Positions 16,044 through 24,780 are shown, counted from the stretch's first letter. The stretch: DNA of 64,000 bases from Roseburia sp. AF12-17LB (GCF_003479605.1 NZ_QUHR01000004.1:1-64000), one strand, 5' to 3'. Translations and numbers: made by a program. The notes: generated from the letters alone by a model not told the origin.

Positions 16044-16051
16044 GGTATAAA

Positions 16052-17170
16052 ATGGATAAAAATATGATTATGCTGCCAGGAACAGCAGCAATGCTTCCCT
16101 ATCTGACACATGGAAAAAGCAGGGCGATTAATGCTGAAAACAGGACAGGAGAAAAGGGAAAGGGAGGTATGGCAGCCAGCGTTCTCGGAAAATCAAGAAA
16201 AGGCAGTCCGTGTTTGAATGATATCCAGCCGGGAGAGACGGTTGTTTTAGGAGAAATAGATGGTCCGGGAATTATTCATCATATATGGATAACAACGGAT
16301 AATAAAACGTCAGAAGGAGATTGCTTTGTTCTTAGGGACCTGGTTCTCAGAATGTATTGGGACGGCGAGGAAAATCCATCAGTAGAAGTACCGTTAGGGG
16401 ATTTTTTCTGTTGTGGATTTGGAAAAGAGTGTTATATTAATTCCAGTCTTATAACAGTTGTCCCATCCAGAGGGTTAAATTCTTATATTCAGATGCCATT
16501 TAAAAAGAGAGCAGTTATTACATTAGAAAATCAGCATGCAAATGCAATTCCGGCTTTTTTTTATCAGATTGATTATAATTTATACAATTATCTGCCAGAA
16601 GAAACGGAATATTTTCACGCAAGCTGGAGAAGAGAAGCTCTTACCGAGCTGGGAAAAGATTATGTTATTGCAGATGGAATAAAAGGTAGTGGTCATTATA
16701 TCGGTACATATATAGCATTGTCTACACTTCAAAGATATTGGTGGGGTGAAGGAGAAGTAAAGTTTTATATTGATGGAGATGAACAATATCCAACAATCTG
16801 TGGAACCGGAATGGAAGATTATTTTGGAGGTTCCTGGAGTTTTGCCAAACATGAAGACGGAAAAACGATAGAACAGACATATACAACTCCTTTTCTTGGA
16901 TATCCATATTATTCAAGGCATGATGATCTGGTAAATAATTTATATCATAATGATGATTGTCCACCAATGCGCGGTTTTTATCGCTGGCATGTCATGGATC
17001 CGGTGTTTTTTGATGAGGAGCTTAAGGTTACTGTGCAACAGATTGGTGTTGGACATAAAGGTTTATTTGAACGTCAGGATGATTTGTCAAGTGTTGCATA
17101 CTGGTATCAGAAGGAACCACATAATGTTTTTTCAAAGCTTCCTGAGAAAGAAAAAAGATGGCCAAGATAG
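16052..17170 (+). CDS. GH172 (DUF2961) glycoside hydrolase
   Basis: The 372-residue protein belongs to the DUF2961 family, now GH172. The founding enzyme is a difructose dianhydride I synthase/hydrolase acting on alpha-fructofuranosides; related members act on other furanosides. Seen here are the GIIHHIWITT strand, EVPLGDFFCCGFG, ALSTLQRYWWGEGEVKFYID and the signature CGTGMEDYFGGSW (Glu 255), a candidate catalytic carboxylate. It has no signal peptide. The start at 16052 is 8 nt after the permease stop. Sitting between a sugar importer and a GH32 sucrose-6-P hydrolase-like enzyme, it probably opens an imported difructose anhydride or another alpha-fructosyl compound; the substrate is inferred. 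Confidence 0.88.
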   Translation: MDKNMIMLPGTAAMLPYLTHGKSRAINAENRTGEKGKGGMAASVLGKSRKGSPCLNDIQPGETVVLGEIDGPGIIHHIWITTDNKTSEGDCFVLRDLVLRMYWDGEENPSVEVPLGDFFCCGFGKECYINSSLITVVPSRGLNSYIQMPFKKRAVITLENQHANAIPAFFYQIDYNLYNYLPEETEYFHASWRREALTELGKDYVIADGIKGSGHYIGTYIALSTLQRYWWGEGEVKFYIDGDEQYPTICGTGMEDYFGGSWSFAKHEDGKTIEQTYTTPFLGYPYYSRHDDLVNNLYHNDDCPPMRGFYRWHVMDPVFFDEELKVTVQQIGVGHKGLFERQDDLSSVAYWYQKEPHNVFSKLPEKEKRWPR

Positions 17171-17194
17171 AAAAGGGAGCAGAAAGGTCAATTG

Positions 17195-18676
17195 ATGTCA
17201 AAGGAAAAAATGCTTCAGGAAATTGAACGGGCACAAATAGTAATTAATCAGAATAAAGAAAAAGTTTCACAGGGAAAAATGAGGCAGAAATACCACTTTA
17301 TGGCAGAAACGGGATGGATTAATGATCCAAACGGATTGATATATTTCAAAGGAAAGTATCATTTTTTCTATCAGTATAATCCATATCAGAGTTTTTGGGA
17401 AAATATGCACTGGGGACATGCTGTCAGTGATGATTTGATTCATTGGGAGTATCTTCCGGTTGCATTAGCACCAAGTGAACCTTATGAAGATCATTTGAAG
17501 GGTGGATGTTTTTCCGGAAGTGCAATTGAATTTGACGGAAAGCTATATTTAATATACACAGCAGCAACGAATCATGGAAATGGATTTGTCCAGACACAGT
17601 GTGTTGCTTATAGTGAAGATGGTATTCATTTTGAAAAATATGAAAAAAATCCAGTTTTAACAGCACCGGAAGGGATTTCGCCAGATTCTTTCCGGGATCC
17701 CAAGGTATGGAAACACGAAGACAGCTATTATATGGTATGCGGAGCTTCAAAAAATCAAAAAGGACAGGCGTTATTGTATCGCTCAGAAGATTTGATACAT
17801 TGGGCATTTATAAATGTATTAGCAGAAAGCAGGGGAGAATGGGGAACCATGTGGGAATGTCCTGATTTCTTTCGTATAGGAAACCGGTATGTTTTAACTT
17901 TTTCACCTATCGATGCAGGAGAGAGGACTTGTGTGTATTTAACCGGTTCGTTTGATTATGATACCGGCAGGTTTGATTATGATGTTTCAGGAGAAATTGA
18001 TTGGGGTTTTGATTATTATGCACCACAATCATTTCAGGCACCTGATGGAAGAAGAATTATGGTTGCATGGGCAAATGAATGGGAATGGATGCCGTTTTTT
18101 AAAGACTGGGGACCGACTTACAGGGAAGACTGGTGCGGATTCTTTAATTTTCCGCGCGAAGTTAATATGACCAAAAGTGGAAGATTGAGTTTTGTTCCGA
18201 TACGGGAGTTAAAAAAATGTAGAAAAAAAACTGGTAAATATGTTCAGGACAAGTTGGTGATTTGTGATTCGCAACAAGAGTTAAAATCAGATGATGGAAT
18301 AGCATTTGAACTGAAATTTAATATAAATTTACGAGCGAGCAATGCACAGCAATTACTTGTAAAATTAAGATGCGATGAAATAAATCAAACAGTTTGTATA
18401 TTTGATTTGAAGAATGGAGAATTAAAAGTAAATCGTAATAAGGCAGATGGATGGAGTAAAGGGATATCACACAGTATACTCTTTTTAAAAGAAAAAGATG
18501 TATTAGATGTTCATATTTTATCTGATCAAAGTTCCTTAGAATTATTTACTGATAATTATCAAAATAATCATTCTATGAATGTATTTGCGGGAAATGAACA
18601 AAATAAAATATATTTTCAGGCAGTAGAAGGAAGTGTTGTGCTGGAAAATGTAGAAGTGTATGGAATTGAACCGTGA
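17195..18676 (+). CDS. GH32 beta-fructofuranosidase / sucrose-6-phosphate hydrolase
   Basis: The 493-residue enzyme has the full GH32 set: WINDPNG (nucleophile Asp44), SFRDPKVW (Asp about 168) and WECPDFF (acid/base Glu221), followed by a C-terminal beta-sandwich from about 340. It hydrolyses terminal beta-fructofuranosyl bonds in sucrose, its phosphate or fructo-oligosaccharides. It has no secretion signal. ATG 17195 has AAAGG 7 nt upstream; a TTG one codon earlier is possible. It follows GH172 by 24 nt and would finish the breakdown to fructose and glucose. Confidence 0.94.
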   Translation: MSKEKMLQEIERAQIVINQNKEKVSQGKMRQKYHFMAETGWINDPNGLIYFKGKYHFFYQYNPYQSFWENMHWGHAVSDDLIHWEYLPVALAPSEPYEDHLKGGCFSGSAIEFDGKLYLIYTAATNHGNGFVQTQCVAYSEDGIHFEKYEKNPVLTAPEGISPDSFRDPKVWKHEDSYYMVCGASKNQKGQALLYRSEDLIHWAFINVLAESRGEWGTMWECPDFFRIGNRYVLTFSPIDAGERTCVYLTGSFDYDTGRFDYDVSGEIDWGFDYYAPQSFQAPDGRRIMVAWANEWEWMPFFKDWGPTYREDWCGFFNFPREVNMTKSGRLSFVPIRELKKCRKKTGKYVQDKLVICDSQQELKSDDGIAFELKFNINLRASNAQQLLVKLRCDEINQTVCIFDLKNGELKVNRNKADGWSKGISHSILFLKEKDVLDVHILSDQSSLELFTDNYQNNHSMNVFAGNEQNKIYFQAVEGSVVLENVEVYGIEP

Positions 18677-18727
18677 AAAAATGAATTTCATTTCATGGTA
18701 TGATGATATAGAAGAAAAGGAAGTGAT

Positions 18728-18760
18728 AAACCAGTTCGGAAAAGAACTGGTTTCATTTCT
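18728..18760 (+). terminator. Hairpin behind the GH32 gene, probable (partial) terminator
   Basis: AAACCAGTTC (18728-18737) pairs with GAACTGGTTT (18744-18753), then CATTTCT. The T tract is weak, so read-through into the fructokinase gene is likely. Confidence 0.6.
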
Positions 18761-18798
18761 ATAAAAACAAAAGGAAGAAATATAGGAGGAATCGTAAT

Positions 18799-19767
18799 AT
18801 GAAAAAGAGCTTTGATGTTATTGCATTGGGAGAATTATTAATTGATTTTACGATGAATGGACAGAGTGAACAGGGGAATGATTTGTTTGAAGCATGTCCT
18901 GGTGGAGCGCCATGTAATGTTCTGGCAATGTTAAATGAAATGGGAAAGAAAACAGCATTTATTGGCAAAGTTGGAAAAGACCAGTTTGGAAAATTGCTTC
19001 GAAATACGTTAAATGATATTGGAATTGATACCTCCAATCTTTTTACAGACAGTACTGTAAATACAACACTTGCATTTGTACATACATTTCCGGATGGTGA
19101 CCGTAAGTTCTCTTTTTATCGTAATCCGGGTGCTGATATGATGCTGACAGAAGATGAAATTAATACAACATTTATTTCCCAGGCAAAAATTTTCCATTTT
19201 GGAACGTTATCTATGACACAGGATAGTGTAAGAGCTGCAACAAAGAAAGCGGTTAAAGCGGCAAAGGAGAGTGGAGCACTCATTTCATTTGATCCAAATT
19301 TAAGGGAACCTTTGTGGAGTTCATTAGAATTAGCCAAAGAACAGATGAATTATGGATTTAGTCAATGTGATATATTGAAAATCTCTGATAATGAGATTCA
19401 GTTTGTTACTGGAAAAGAAGATTATGATGAGGGAATCAGATGCCTTCAGGAAAAATATCAGATACCACTCATTCTCTTAACAATGGGAAAAGAAGGAAGC
19501 CGCGCTTATTATAAGGGAATGCGTGTGGAATGTAGTGGATTTTCTGTAAAGACAATCGAGACAACAGGTGCAGGAGATACGTTTATGGGAAGTGTGCTGA
19601 ATTATCTTCTGGAACATGATTTTAATAATTTGACAGAAAAGCAGTTGGAGGAACTTTTAAAGCTGGCAAATGCAGCGGCAGCTATAGTGACAACCAGAAA
19701 AGGTGTTATCCGTGCAATACCAAAAAAGAGTGAAATAGAAGAACTGCTTCAAAGGAATATGTTATAA
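18799..19767 (+). CDS. Fructokinase, PfkB family
   Basis: The 322-residue ribokinase-family sugar kinase has GELLIDFT at the N-terminus, GGAPCNVLAMLNEMG (residues 34-48, substrate-binding signature) and ETTGAGDTFMGSVLNYLL near 253 with the catalytic Asp. It phosphorylates fructose to fructose 6-phosphate with ATP. AGGAGGAATCGT precedes ATG. It lies at the end of the fructosyl-sugar locus and gives the step that brings the released fructose into glycolysis. Confidence 0.93.
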   Translation: MKKSFDVIALGELLIDFTMNGQSEQGNDLFEACPGGAPCNVLAMLNEMGKKTAFIGKVGKDQFGKLLRNTLNDIGIDTSNLFTDSTVNTTLAFVHTFPDGDRKFSFYRNPGADMMLTEDEINTTFISQAKIFHFGTLSMTQDSVRAATKKAVKAAKESGALISFDPNLREPLWSSLELAKEQMNYGFSQCDILKISDNEIQFVTGKEDYDEGIRCLQEKYQIPLILLTMGKEGSRAYYKGMRVECSGFSVKTIETTGAGDTFMGSVLNYLLEHDFNNLTEKQLEELLKLANAAAAIVTTRKGVIRAIPKKSEIEELLQRNML

Positions 19768-19789
19768 TTTATAAAAAGATTTGGACAAT

Positions 19790-19838
19790 AAAAAGAGCTG
19801 TGGCACAGTTGAGGTTTGGGTCGGTCAGCTCTTTTTTT
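19790..19838 (+). terminator. Terminator of the fructosyl-sugar operon
   Basis: AAAAAGAGCTG (19790-19800) pairs with CAGCTCTTTTT (19826-19836), continuing into TTT. The T run touches the next gene's -35 element. Confidence 0.85.
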
Positions 19839-19867
19839 GTAACCTTTTTCCATCCCCATTTGTATAT
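19838..19867 (+). promoter_or_regulatory. Probable ECF-type promoter of the sigma factor operon
   Basis: TGTAACC (19838-19844) followed after about 17 bp by GTATAT (19862-19867) fits the GTAAC-type -35 and short -10 of ECF sigma promoters and suggests self-activation. Match to any particular ECF group is not established. Confidence 0.45.
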
Positions 19868-19913
19868 ATAGTGAAAGGCCTTTTAAACAGAAAAGAAATA
19901 TGAGGGATCACTC

Positions 19914-20396
19914 ATGAGAATAGCAACTGAGGTATTAGCGGAAAAGTATAAAGACCATTTATTTGCAGCGGCTTTCAATATCTGTAAAAATGCAGCAGAT
20001 GCCGATGATGTGGTGCAGGATACTTTTCTTCAATATCATACAACCAACAGACAATTTGAAAATGAGCAGCATATCAGAGCATGGCTCATTCGGGTGGCAA
20101 TCAATAAAGCAAAGAATATCAATCTTTCTTTCTGGCGGCAGAAAGGTGTGCCGTTAGAAGAATATATGGAGACACTGACATTTGAGACACCAGAAGCCCA
20201 GACACTGTTTACAGAAGTCATGAAGCTTCCAGAGAAGTATCGAATCGTCATACATTTATTTTATTATGAGGATTACACCATCCGGGAAATCGCGAAGATT
20301 ATGAATGTGACAGAAAGCAACGTGAAGGTCAGGTTGACGCGTGGTCGCAGACTGCTCAGAAATGTATTAAAGGAGGAATGGGAAAATGACAGATAA
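19914..20396 (+). CDS. ECF RNA polymerase sigma factor
   Basis: The 160-residue sigma-70 family protein has only regions 2 and 4. Region 2 is DHLFAAAFNICKNAADADDV then VQDTFLQYH (about 14-42). Region 4 is VMKLPEKYRIVIHLFYYEDY then TIREIAKIMNVTESNVKVRL (about 103-142), with its helix-turn-helix. It directs polymerase to special promoters, probably its own. The next gene starts inside its last codons and encodes a one-pass membrane protein, the normal arrangement of an ECF sigma and its anti-sigma. Confidence 0.94.
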   Translation: MRIATEVLAEKYKDHLFAAAFNICKNAADADDVVQDTFLQYHTTNRQFENEQHIRAWLIRVAINKAKNINLSFWRQKGVPLEEYMETLTFETPEAQTLFTEVMKLPEKYRIVIHLFYYEDYTIREIAKIMNVTESNVKVRLTRGRRLLRNVLKEEWENDR

Positions 20397-21609
20397 AGAA
20401 AGATATAAACAGGCTTTTTCTTCTTTGCATGCCTCCGGACATATTTCTTTGGAGGTCAATATGAATCATAATAGAAAATTTCATCCAACACGTAAATTAA
20501 TCGCAGCAAGTGCCTGCGCCGTATTGTTGTTAGGCGGCAGCAGTGCCTATGCAGCGTATCATTTCCTAAGTCCGTCACAGATTGCGGATGAAGTAGCGGA
20601 CAATGGAGCATTGAGCCGGGCATTTGCCGGAGAGGATGCGGTAAGCGTCAATGAGACGCAGCAGAGCAATGGCTATGATATTACCTTATTAGGACTGGTG
20701 TCCGGAGAAAAATTAGAGCTTTGTGTACCACAGGAAACTCGGGAAAATGTCAGCAAATCACATACTTATGCAGCTGTTGCAATTGCAAAAAGTGACGGAA
20801 CGGATATGGAAGACCGCAATTTCTTTGTGGCACCGTTAATCAATGGCGTGTCTTTTTTGGATGCCAATGCAGCAACCATGGATGAGACACTTACCTGGTT
20901 CTGTAAAGACGGCGTTCTTTATGAGCTGATAGAATGTGATGATTTGGAAATATTTGCAGACCGTGGCGTACAGTTGGGAATCGTGGACAGCTTCGGGAGC
21001 GAAACGGCTGCATTTCGAATGGACAATGAAAGTGGCTCTTACCGTAAAGTGGAAGACTATGCTGGCACAATTGCACTTTTTACCCTGCCATTAGATACCA
21101 CTAAGGCAGATCCGGCGGCAGCGGAGGAGTACCTTAAGAAGCTTGAAGAAGCTGCGGCAGGAGCTGAGACAGCAGATACGGAAGGAACTGCCGGCAGAGC
21201 AGAAGTCAGCGTAATTACCGGAGCAGAAAGTAAAGCTGCAGCAGGCTATATGAATCAGCAGGTCAGAGATTTCGTGGATGGAATTACAGCAGATAATTTA
21301 TCGGATTATTTTGAAATCGTAAAGGATTATCCGGTATTTTCTGCTACACCGGACGAAAATGGCTGGGTAGATTTTGGAACACAGTATATTGAAAAAGAAG
21401 ATTATGTTGCAAATGGCGGAAGCGGCGAAGTTTCCAACTGGCTTGCAGAGGATGAATATTTTAGCGTCAATGCAATTACCATGTCAGGAAACGATGGAAA
21501 AGAAGATGCTTCCACACTTCGGATTTCCGTTGTTTTCCGCAATGAAGACGGAAGTCTTACAGAAGCATTGTATCAGATAAAACCGGACTGCGTCGATTTG
21601 ATAAAGTAA
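20386..21609 (+). CDS. Membrane-anchored putative anti-sigma factor
   Basis: The 407-residue protein has a short cytosolic N-terminus, one membrane helix at about 34-56 (LIAASACAVLLLGGSSAYAA) and a large extracellular part. An Ala/Glu/Thr-rich linker occupies about 240-275. The layout is that of DUF4179-like ECF partners in Firmicutes, although sequence identity to that family is judged only by pattern. It overlaps the sigma gene by 11 nt and has AAAGGAGG upstream. It is expected to hold the sigma factor until an outside signal is sensed. Confidence 0.75.
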   Translation: MTDKERYKQAFSSLHASGHISLEVNMNHNRKFHPTRKLIAASACAVLLLGGSSAYAAYHFLSPSQIADEVADNGALSRAFAGEDAVSVNETQQSNGYDITLLGLVSGEKLELCVPQETRENVSKSHTYAAVAIAKSDGTDMEDRNFFVAPLINGVSFLDANAATMDETLTWFCKDGVLYELIECDDLEIFADRGVQLGIVDSFGSETAAFRMDNESGSYRKVEDYAGTIALFTLPLDTTKADPAAAEEYLKKLEEAAAGAETADTEGTAGRAEVSVITGAESKAAAGYMNQQVRDFVDGITADNLSDYFEIVKDYPVFSATPDENGWVDFGTQYIEKEDYVANGGSGEVSNWLAEDEYFSVNAITMSGNDGKEDASTLRISVVFRNEDGSLTEALYQIKPDCVDLIK

Positions 21610-21631
21610 ATTTAGTAAAGATATGACATAA

Positions 21632-21687
21632 AAGAGGTTGTTACACTGGATAGATTTTTTACCAAAATCCGGCTGTGGCAGCCTCTT
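21632..21687 (+). terminator. Hairpin after the anti-sigma gene
   Basis: AAGAGGTTG (21632-21640) pairs with CAGCCTCTT (21679-21687). No proper T run follows; termination is only likely. Confidence 0.5.
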
Positions 21688-21759
21688 ATAAAATGCATTT
21701 TCTTATGATAAGATTATGGCAAAAGTGAGAAATCAGTTAAGAAAAAAGGAAGAGATAAT

Positions 21760-22080
21760 ATGAAAAAGCAGTAGCATTTGCGGAAAAATATGGCATTGCA
21801 AAGGTCTATGATTCCATAGATGAAGTTTTTTTTATATATGAATCTTGCAGGCGGGGCAATGCTTGACATTGGCGTATATGCACTTTCTATTGTAAGAAGC
21901 TTCATGGATAAAAAGCCGGAAGAGGTTGTGAGTCAGAGAAAGGTATCACCAACTGGTTCAGATGAGCAGGCAACCATCTTATTAAAAAATGATTCAGACC
22001 AGATGGCAGCAGTTGCGCTTTCCATGCATTCCAAGCAGCCGAAGCGGGCAATGATAAGCTGCGAAAAGGTGTTTTTATAG
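21760..22080 (+). pseudogene. Gfo/Idh/MocA-type oxidoreductase remnant
   Basis: A ribosome site (GGAAGAG) and ATG at 21760 run into a stop after four codons. One frame over, the sequence reads EKAVAFAEKYGIAKVYDSID, and after a further frame change NLAGGAMLDIGVYALSIVRS to VALSMHSKQPKRAMISCEKV. These are the end of the Rossmann domain and the start of the C-terminal domain of a Gfo/Idh/MocA dehydrogenase (AGGAMLDIGVY is the family hallmark). The GxGxxG region, the residues between the blocks and the end of the gene are gone, so this is a decayed gene with internal deletions. Confidence 0.75.
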
Positions 22081-22205
22081 CTTTCAGGTATTTATAAAAA
22101 ACATTCATGGTTACAGGTTAAGGAAATCGTAAGAATCCGGGCATTGACGTAATACATGATATTGATTAAGATGGAATAAGATGAGAAGTAAGGAAGTTAA
22201 AGAAA

Positions 22206-22676
22206 ATGGAAGCTTATAGTAAAGATACTTATTTCATGAATATATTAAAGCAGGTTGAGGCAGAAACCAGAATTTTGCAGTCCAGGGAGCATATTCAGCA
22301 TGGAACCACCACGGTATACGAGCATTGCGTTCAGGTGGCATATGAAAGTTACCTTTTTGCAAAAGAACATCAGCTTCAGGTAGAAATGGAGCAGCTGATC
22401 CGGGGAGCATTGCTTCACGATTATTTCTTATATGACTGGCATAACCAGCTGACGCCGCATCATCTGCATGGATTTTTCCATCCGGGTGTAGCACTGCAGA
22501 ATGCCAGCATGGATGTGGAATTAACTCCGATAGAGCATGACATTATCAAGAAGCATATGTTTCCGCTGACGCTGGTGCCGCCGAAATACTTGGAAAGCTG
22601 GATTGTCTGCTGGATTGACAAGAGATGTTCTACCAGAGAGACCTTACAGCGCAGATGCAGGGAGGAAGTATGTTAG
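22206..22676 (+). CDS. HD-domain phosphohydrolase-like protein
   Basis: The 156-residue protein has the HD-superfamily order of metal ligands: a His near residue 40 (VYEHCVQVAYESYLFA), LLHDYFLYDWH (HD about 76-77), HGFFHPGVAL and EHDIIKKHMFP. HD proteins hydrolyse phosphate esters such as nucleotides. AAGGAAG lies 10 nt before ATG. The next gene, a CmpB-like membrane protein, starts inside its last codons, so the pair is translationally coupled. Substrate unknown. Confidence 0.82.
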   Translation: MEAYSKDTYFMNILKQVEAETRILQSREHIQHGTTTVYEHCVQVAYESYLFAKEHQLQVEMEQLIRGALLHDYFLYDWHNQLTPHHLHGFFHPGVALQNASMDVELTPIEHDIIKKHMFPLTLVPPKYLESWIVCWIDKRCSTRETLQRRCREEVC

Positions 22677-23428
22677 TACAGGTAAGAGAATTTATGGGCA
22701 CATGCGGAAATGTGTTCCTGCATTTTCTGGTAGCTGGCAGAATTTATTTCCTGTGGTTTGTGATTTACAGTGCAGCAGGATGGCTTTATGAATCTGCCAT
22801 TTGCTCCCGGATAAAATATCATAAATTTATCAACCGTGGCTACTTAAGAGGTCCGTGGATTCCGATTTATGGAGCGGGAGCAGTGCTTAATTACTGGCTC
22901 ATTGGCTGGATTGGAAATGTGCCGGCAATCTTTGTGGCAGCCATGTTTACCTCCGGCGTAGTAGAGTATATTACTTCTTATGCGATGGAGTGTATGTTCC
23001 ACAAACGTTGGTGGGATTATACCAGATACAGATATAATCTGAACGGGAGAATCTGTCTTTATGGCTGCATCATATTCGGAATCGGAAACGTGATACTGCT
23101 CCGCTTCGTTCATCCGGTAATCATGCAGCTTACCGCAGCAATTCCGGAGCTGGTGCTCACCAGAGTGGTACTTTTCCTATATATTCTCTTTGTAGTTGAT
23201 GTGGTTTATACGACCGTACATATGGAAACCGTCCGTGCAAGAATGGAAAAGCTGGCACGGCAGATGCGGGACCGGAAAGAATGTTACCTTTATATGGCAG
23301 GGGAGCAGAAGGAGTACTGTAAAATTTACTTCGAAGAGAAGAAGGAGCGCTGTAGCAGTTTTGTGGAAGAACGGAAAGAACTGTGTGTTCAATATGTGGA
23401 GAAAGTGAAAGACCGGTTCCGGGGGTAG
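22670..23428 (+). CDS. CmpB-like membrane protein (putative ABC transporter permease family)
   Basis: The 252-residue protein has four to five membrane helices in the first 170 residues and contains GWLYESAICSRIKYHKFINR to GYLRGPWIPIYGAGAVLNYW. This is the conserved block of the PF06541-type putative permeases common in Clostridia. The C-terminal 60 residues are highly charged with spaced cysteines (ECYLY, EYCKI, ERCSS, ELCVQ), probably a coiled coil in the cytosol. The start at 22670 overlaps the HD gene by 7 nt and has GGGAGG just before it. Function unknown. Confidence 0.82.
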   Translation: MLVQVREFMGTCGNVFLHFLVAGRIYFLWFVIYSAAGWLYESAICSRIKYHKFINRGYLRGPWIPIYGAGAVLNYWLIGWIGNVPAIFVAAMFTSGVVEYITSYAMECMFHKRWWDYTRYRYNLNGRICLYGCIIFGIGNVILLRFVHPVIMQLTAAIPELVLTRVVLFLYILFVVDVVYTTVHMETVRARMEKLARQMRDRKECYLYMAGEQKEYCKIYFEEKKERCSSFVEERKELCVQYVEKVKDRFRG

Positions 23429-23436
23429 AAGCCTTC

Positions 23437-23464
23437 GGTACCGGTTTTACGGTACCGGTTTTAT
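23437..23464 (+). terminator. Terminator with duplicated palindrome
   Basis: Two copies of the palindrome CGGTACCG separated by GTTTTA can pair as stem and are followed by GTTTTAT. Confidence 0.6.
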
Positions 23465-23765
23465 AAATATTTTACTTGTTTTCTTCAAGGGCATTTGTTA
23501 CAATCAACACAAAGCATATATTCTGATTTTCGAGTGGCGGAAGCCAATCTAAATTTCTGGTATCAATTCAATGAATTCTATGCTTTTAAATTCTAATTAC
23601 AATTTACGAACGCATAGTGCATTGGATAGGTGGAATTTCAGAATCGGAAATGAGATTATGATAACAGTACCTGACAAATAAGTTTGAACGATATGAAAAT
23701 TCGTTCTTACGAAAAGCCAAGTATATCATCCTGCTTTTCCTTGCACTATGGGAAAAGGAGGAAAC
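23465..23765. other. Intergenic region without recognised feature
   Basis: This is an AT-rich stretch before the Rpn-type gene. I find no conserved coding sequence, RNA gene or clear promoter; a weak inverted pair (GAAAATTCGTTCTTACG) lies near 23695. Confidence 0.4.
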
Positions 23766-24689
23766 ATGAAAACTTTAGAAGAACTGAATCTGGTGGATGA
23801 CTTTCTGGTAAACAGCCTGACCAGCCACAAAATTTACGGGGAACAGTCGGCGAGGTACATTTTGGAATGCATTCTGCGTCGGCAGATAGGAAAGCTTACA
23901 GTAGTGCCGCAGCGCTTCTTCTGTGGAGAGAATACAGAGACTCACGGCATTCGGCTGGATGTGTATCTGGATGAAGAGAACGGAGAAATCTTTGATATAG
24001 AACCAGACCAGAATGATGGAAAAGAAGAAATCGTATCACTGCCCCGAAGAGTTCGGTTTTACCATGCGAAGATTGACGCAGGAAATCTGACAGCAGGGGA
24101 TACCTATGGGAGTCTTCGGAATGTCATCGTAATCTTTATTACAACTTATGATCCCTTTGGATTGAATCGTATGGTGTATACAATCAAAAATGGATGTATC
24201 GAAGTACCGGAATTAGAATATGAGGATGGCGCACAGACGATATTCTTGTATACAAGGGGAAGGGAAGGAAACCCGCCGGAGGAATTAAAACAGCTACTGC
24301 ATTACATGGAGCATTCATCCATAGAGAATGCTCCATCTGAAAACTTGAAAAAGTTACATCGGATGGTAACGGCAGTTAAGCGGGATGGAGAGGTAGGTCT
24401 TGCATATATGAAGAGTTTTGAGAGAGAAGAGCGGATTCGAAAACAAGGCGAAGCAGAAGGAAGAAAAGCCGGACTGGAAGAAGGTAAGAAAGCTGGGTTG
24501 GAAGAAGGTAAGAAAGCTGGTTTAGAAGAAGGCTTGCAGGAGGGAAAAGAAGTAGAAATCATAAAGCTCGGTAGTAAATTTGGAAAATCAGATGCCGAAA
24601 TCCTGGCATTGCTGCAGGAAGAATTACAGATAACGGAAGAGCAGGCAAAACAGGTATTAGAAAAGTATGGAAAGACTTTGGATTTATAA
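23766..24689 (+). CDS. Rpn-family PD-(D/E)XK nuclease / putative transposase
   Basis: The 307-residue protein resembles the PF12784/Rpn group of recombination-promoting nucleases. It starts DDFLVNSLTSHKIYGEQSAR, has the nuclease core HGIRLDVYLDEENGEIFDIE followed by PDQ (Asp, Glu and Gln positions of the PD-(D/E)XK fold, about 70-95), then the helix-rich second half. Residues about 232-262 are three GLEEGKKA units from a 24-bp DNA repeat. AAAGGAGG lies 4 nt before ATG 23766. Single gene between terminators; such genes are multicopy in gut Clostridia and cause local recombination. Confidence 0.85.
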   Translation: MKTLEELNLVDDFLVNSLTSHKIYGEQSARYILECILRRQIGKLTVVPQRFFCGENTETHGIRLDVYLDEENGEIFDIEPDQNDGKEEIVSLPRRVRFYHAKIDAGNLTAGDTYGSLRNVIVIFITTYDPFGLNRMVYTIKNGCIEVPELEYEDGAQTIFLYTRGREGNPPEELKQLLHYMEHSSIENAPSENLKKLHRMVTAVKRDGEVGLAYMKSFEREERIRKQGEAEGRKAGLEEGKKAGLEEGKKAGLEEGLQEGKEVEIIKLGSKFGKSDAEILALLQEELQITEEQAKQVLEKYGKTLDL

Positions 24690-24725
24690 AGCGATAAGAT
24701 TCAGAAAGAAATAGAGTTATAGGAC

Positions 24726-24780
24726 AAAAAAGAGTTGTACCGGAATGTCCATCAGGACAAATCGGTACAACTCTTTTGGC
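24726..24780. terminator. Bidirectional terminator between the Rpn gene and tyrS
   Basis: AAAAGAGTTGTACCG (24728-24742) pairs with CGGTACAACTCTTTT (24763-24777), and an inner GTCC/GGAC pair extends it. Confidence 0.85.

Noticed and set aside
9397..19838. Prophage or integrative element at tRNA-Cys
   Set aside because: No integrase, phage or conjugation genes and no repeated tRNA end were found; only composition suggests transfer.
20036..20251. Antisense reading frames inside well-supported genes
   Set aside because: They are shadows of genes on the other strand without ribosome sites or recognisable products; the same applies to many others across the window.
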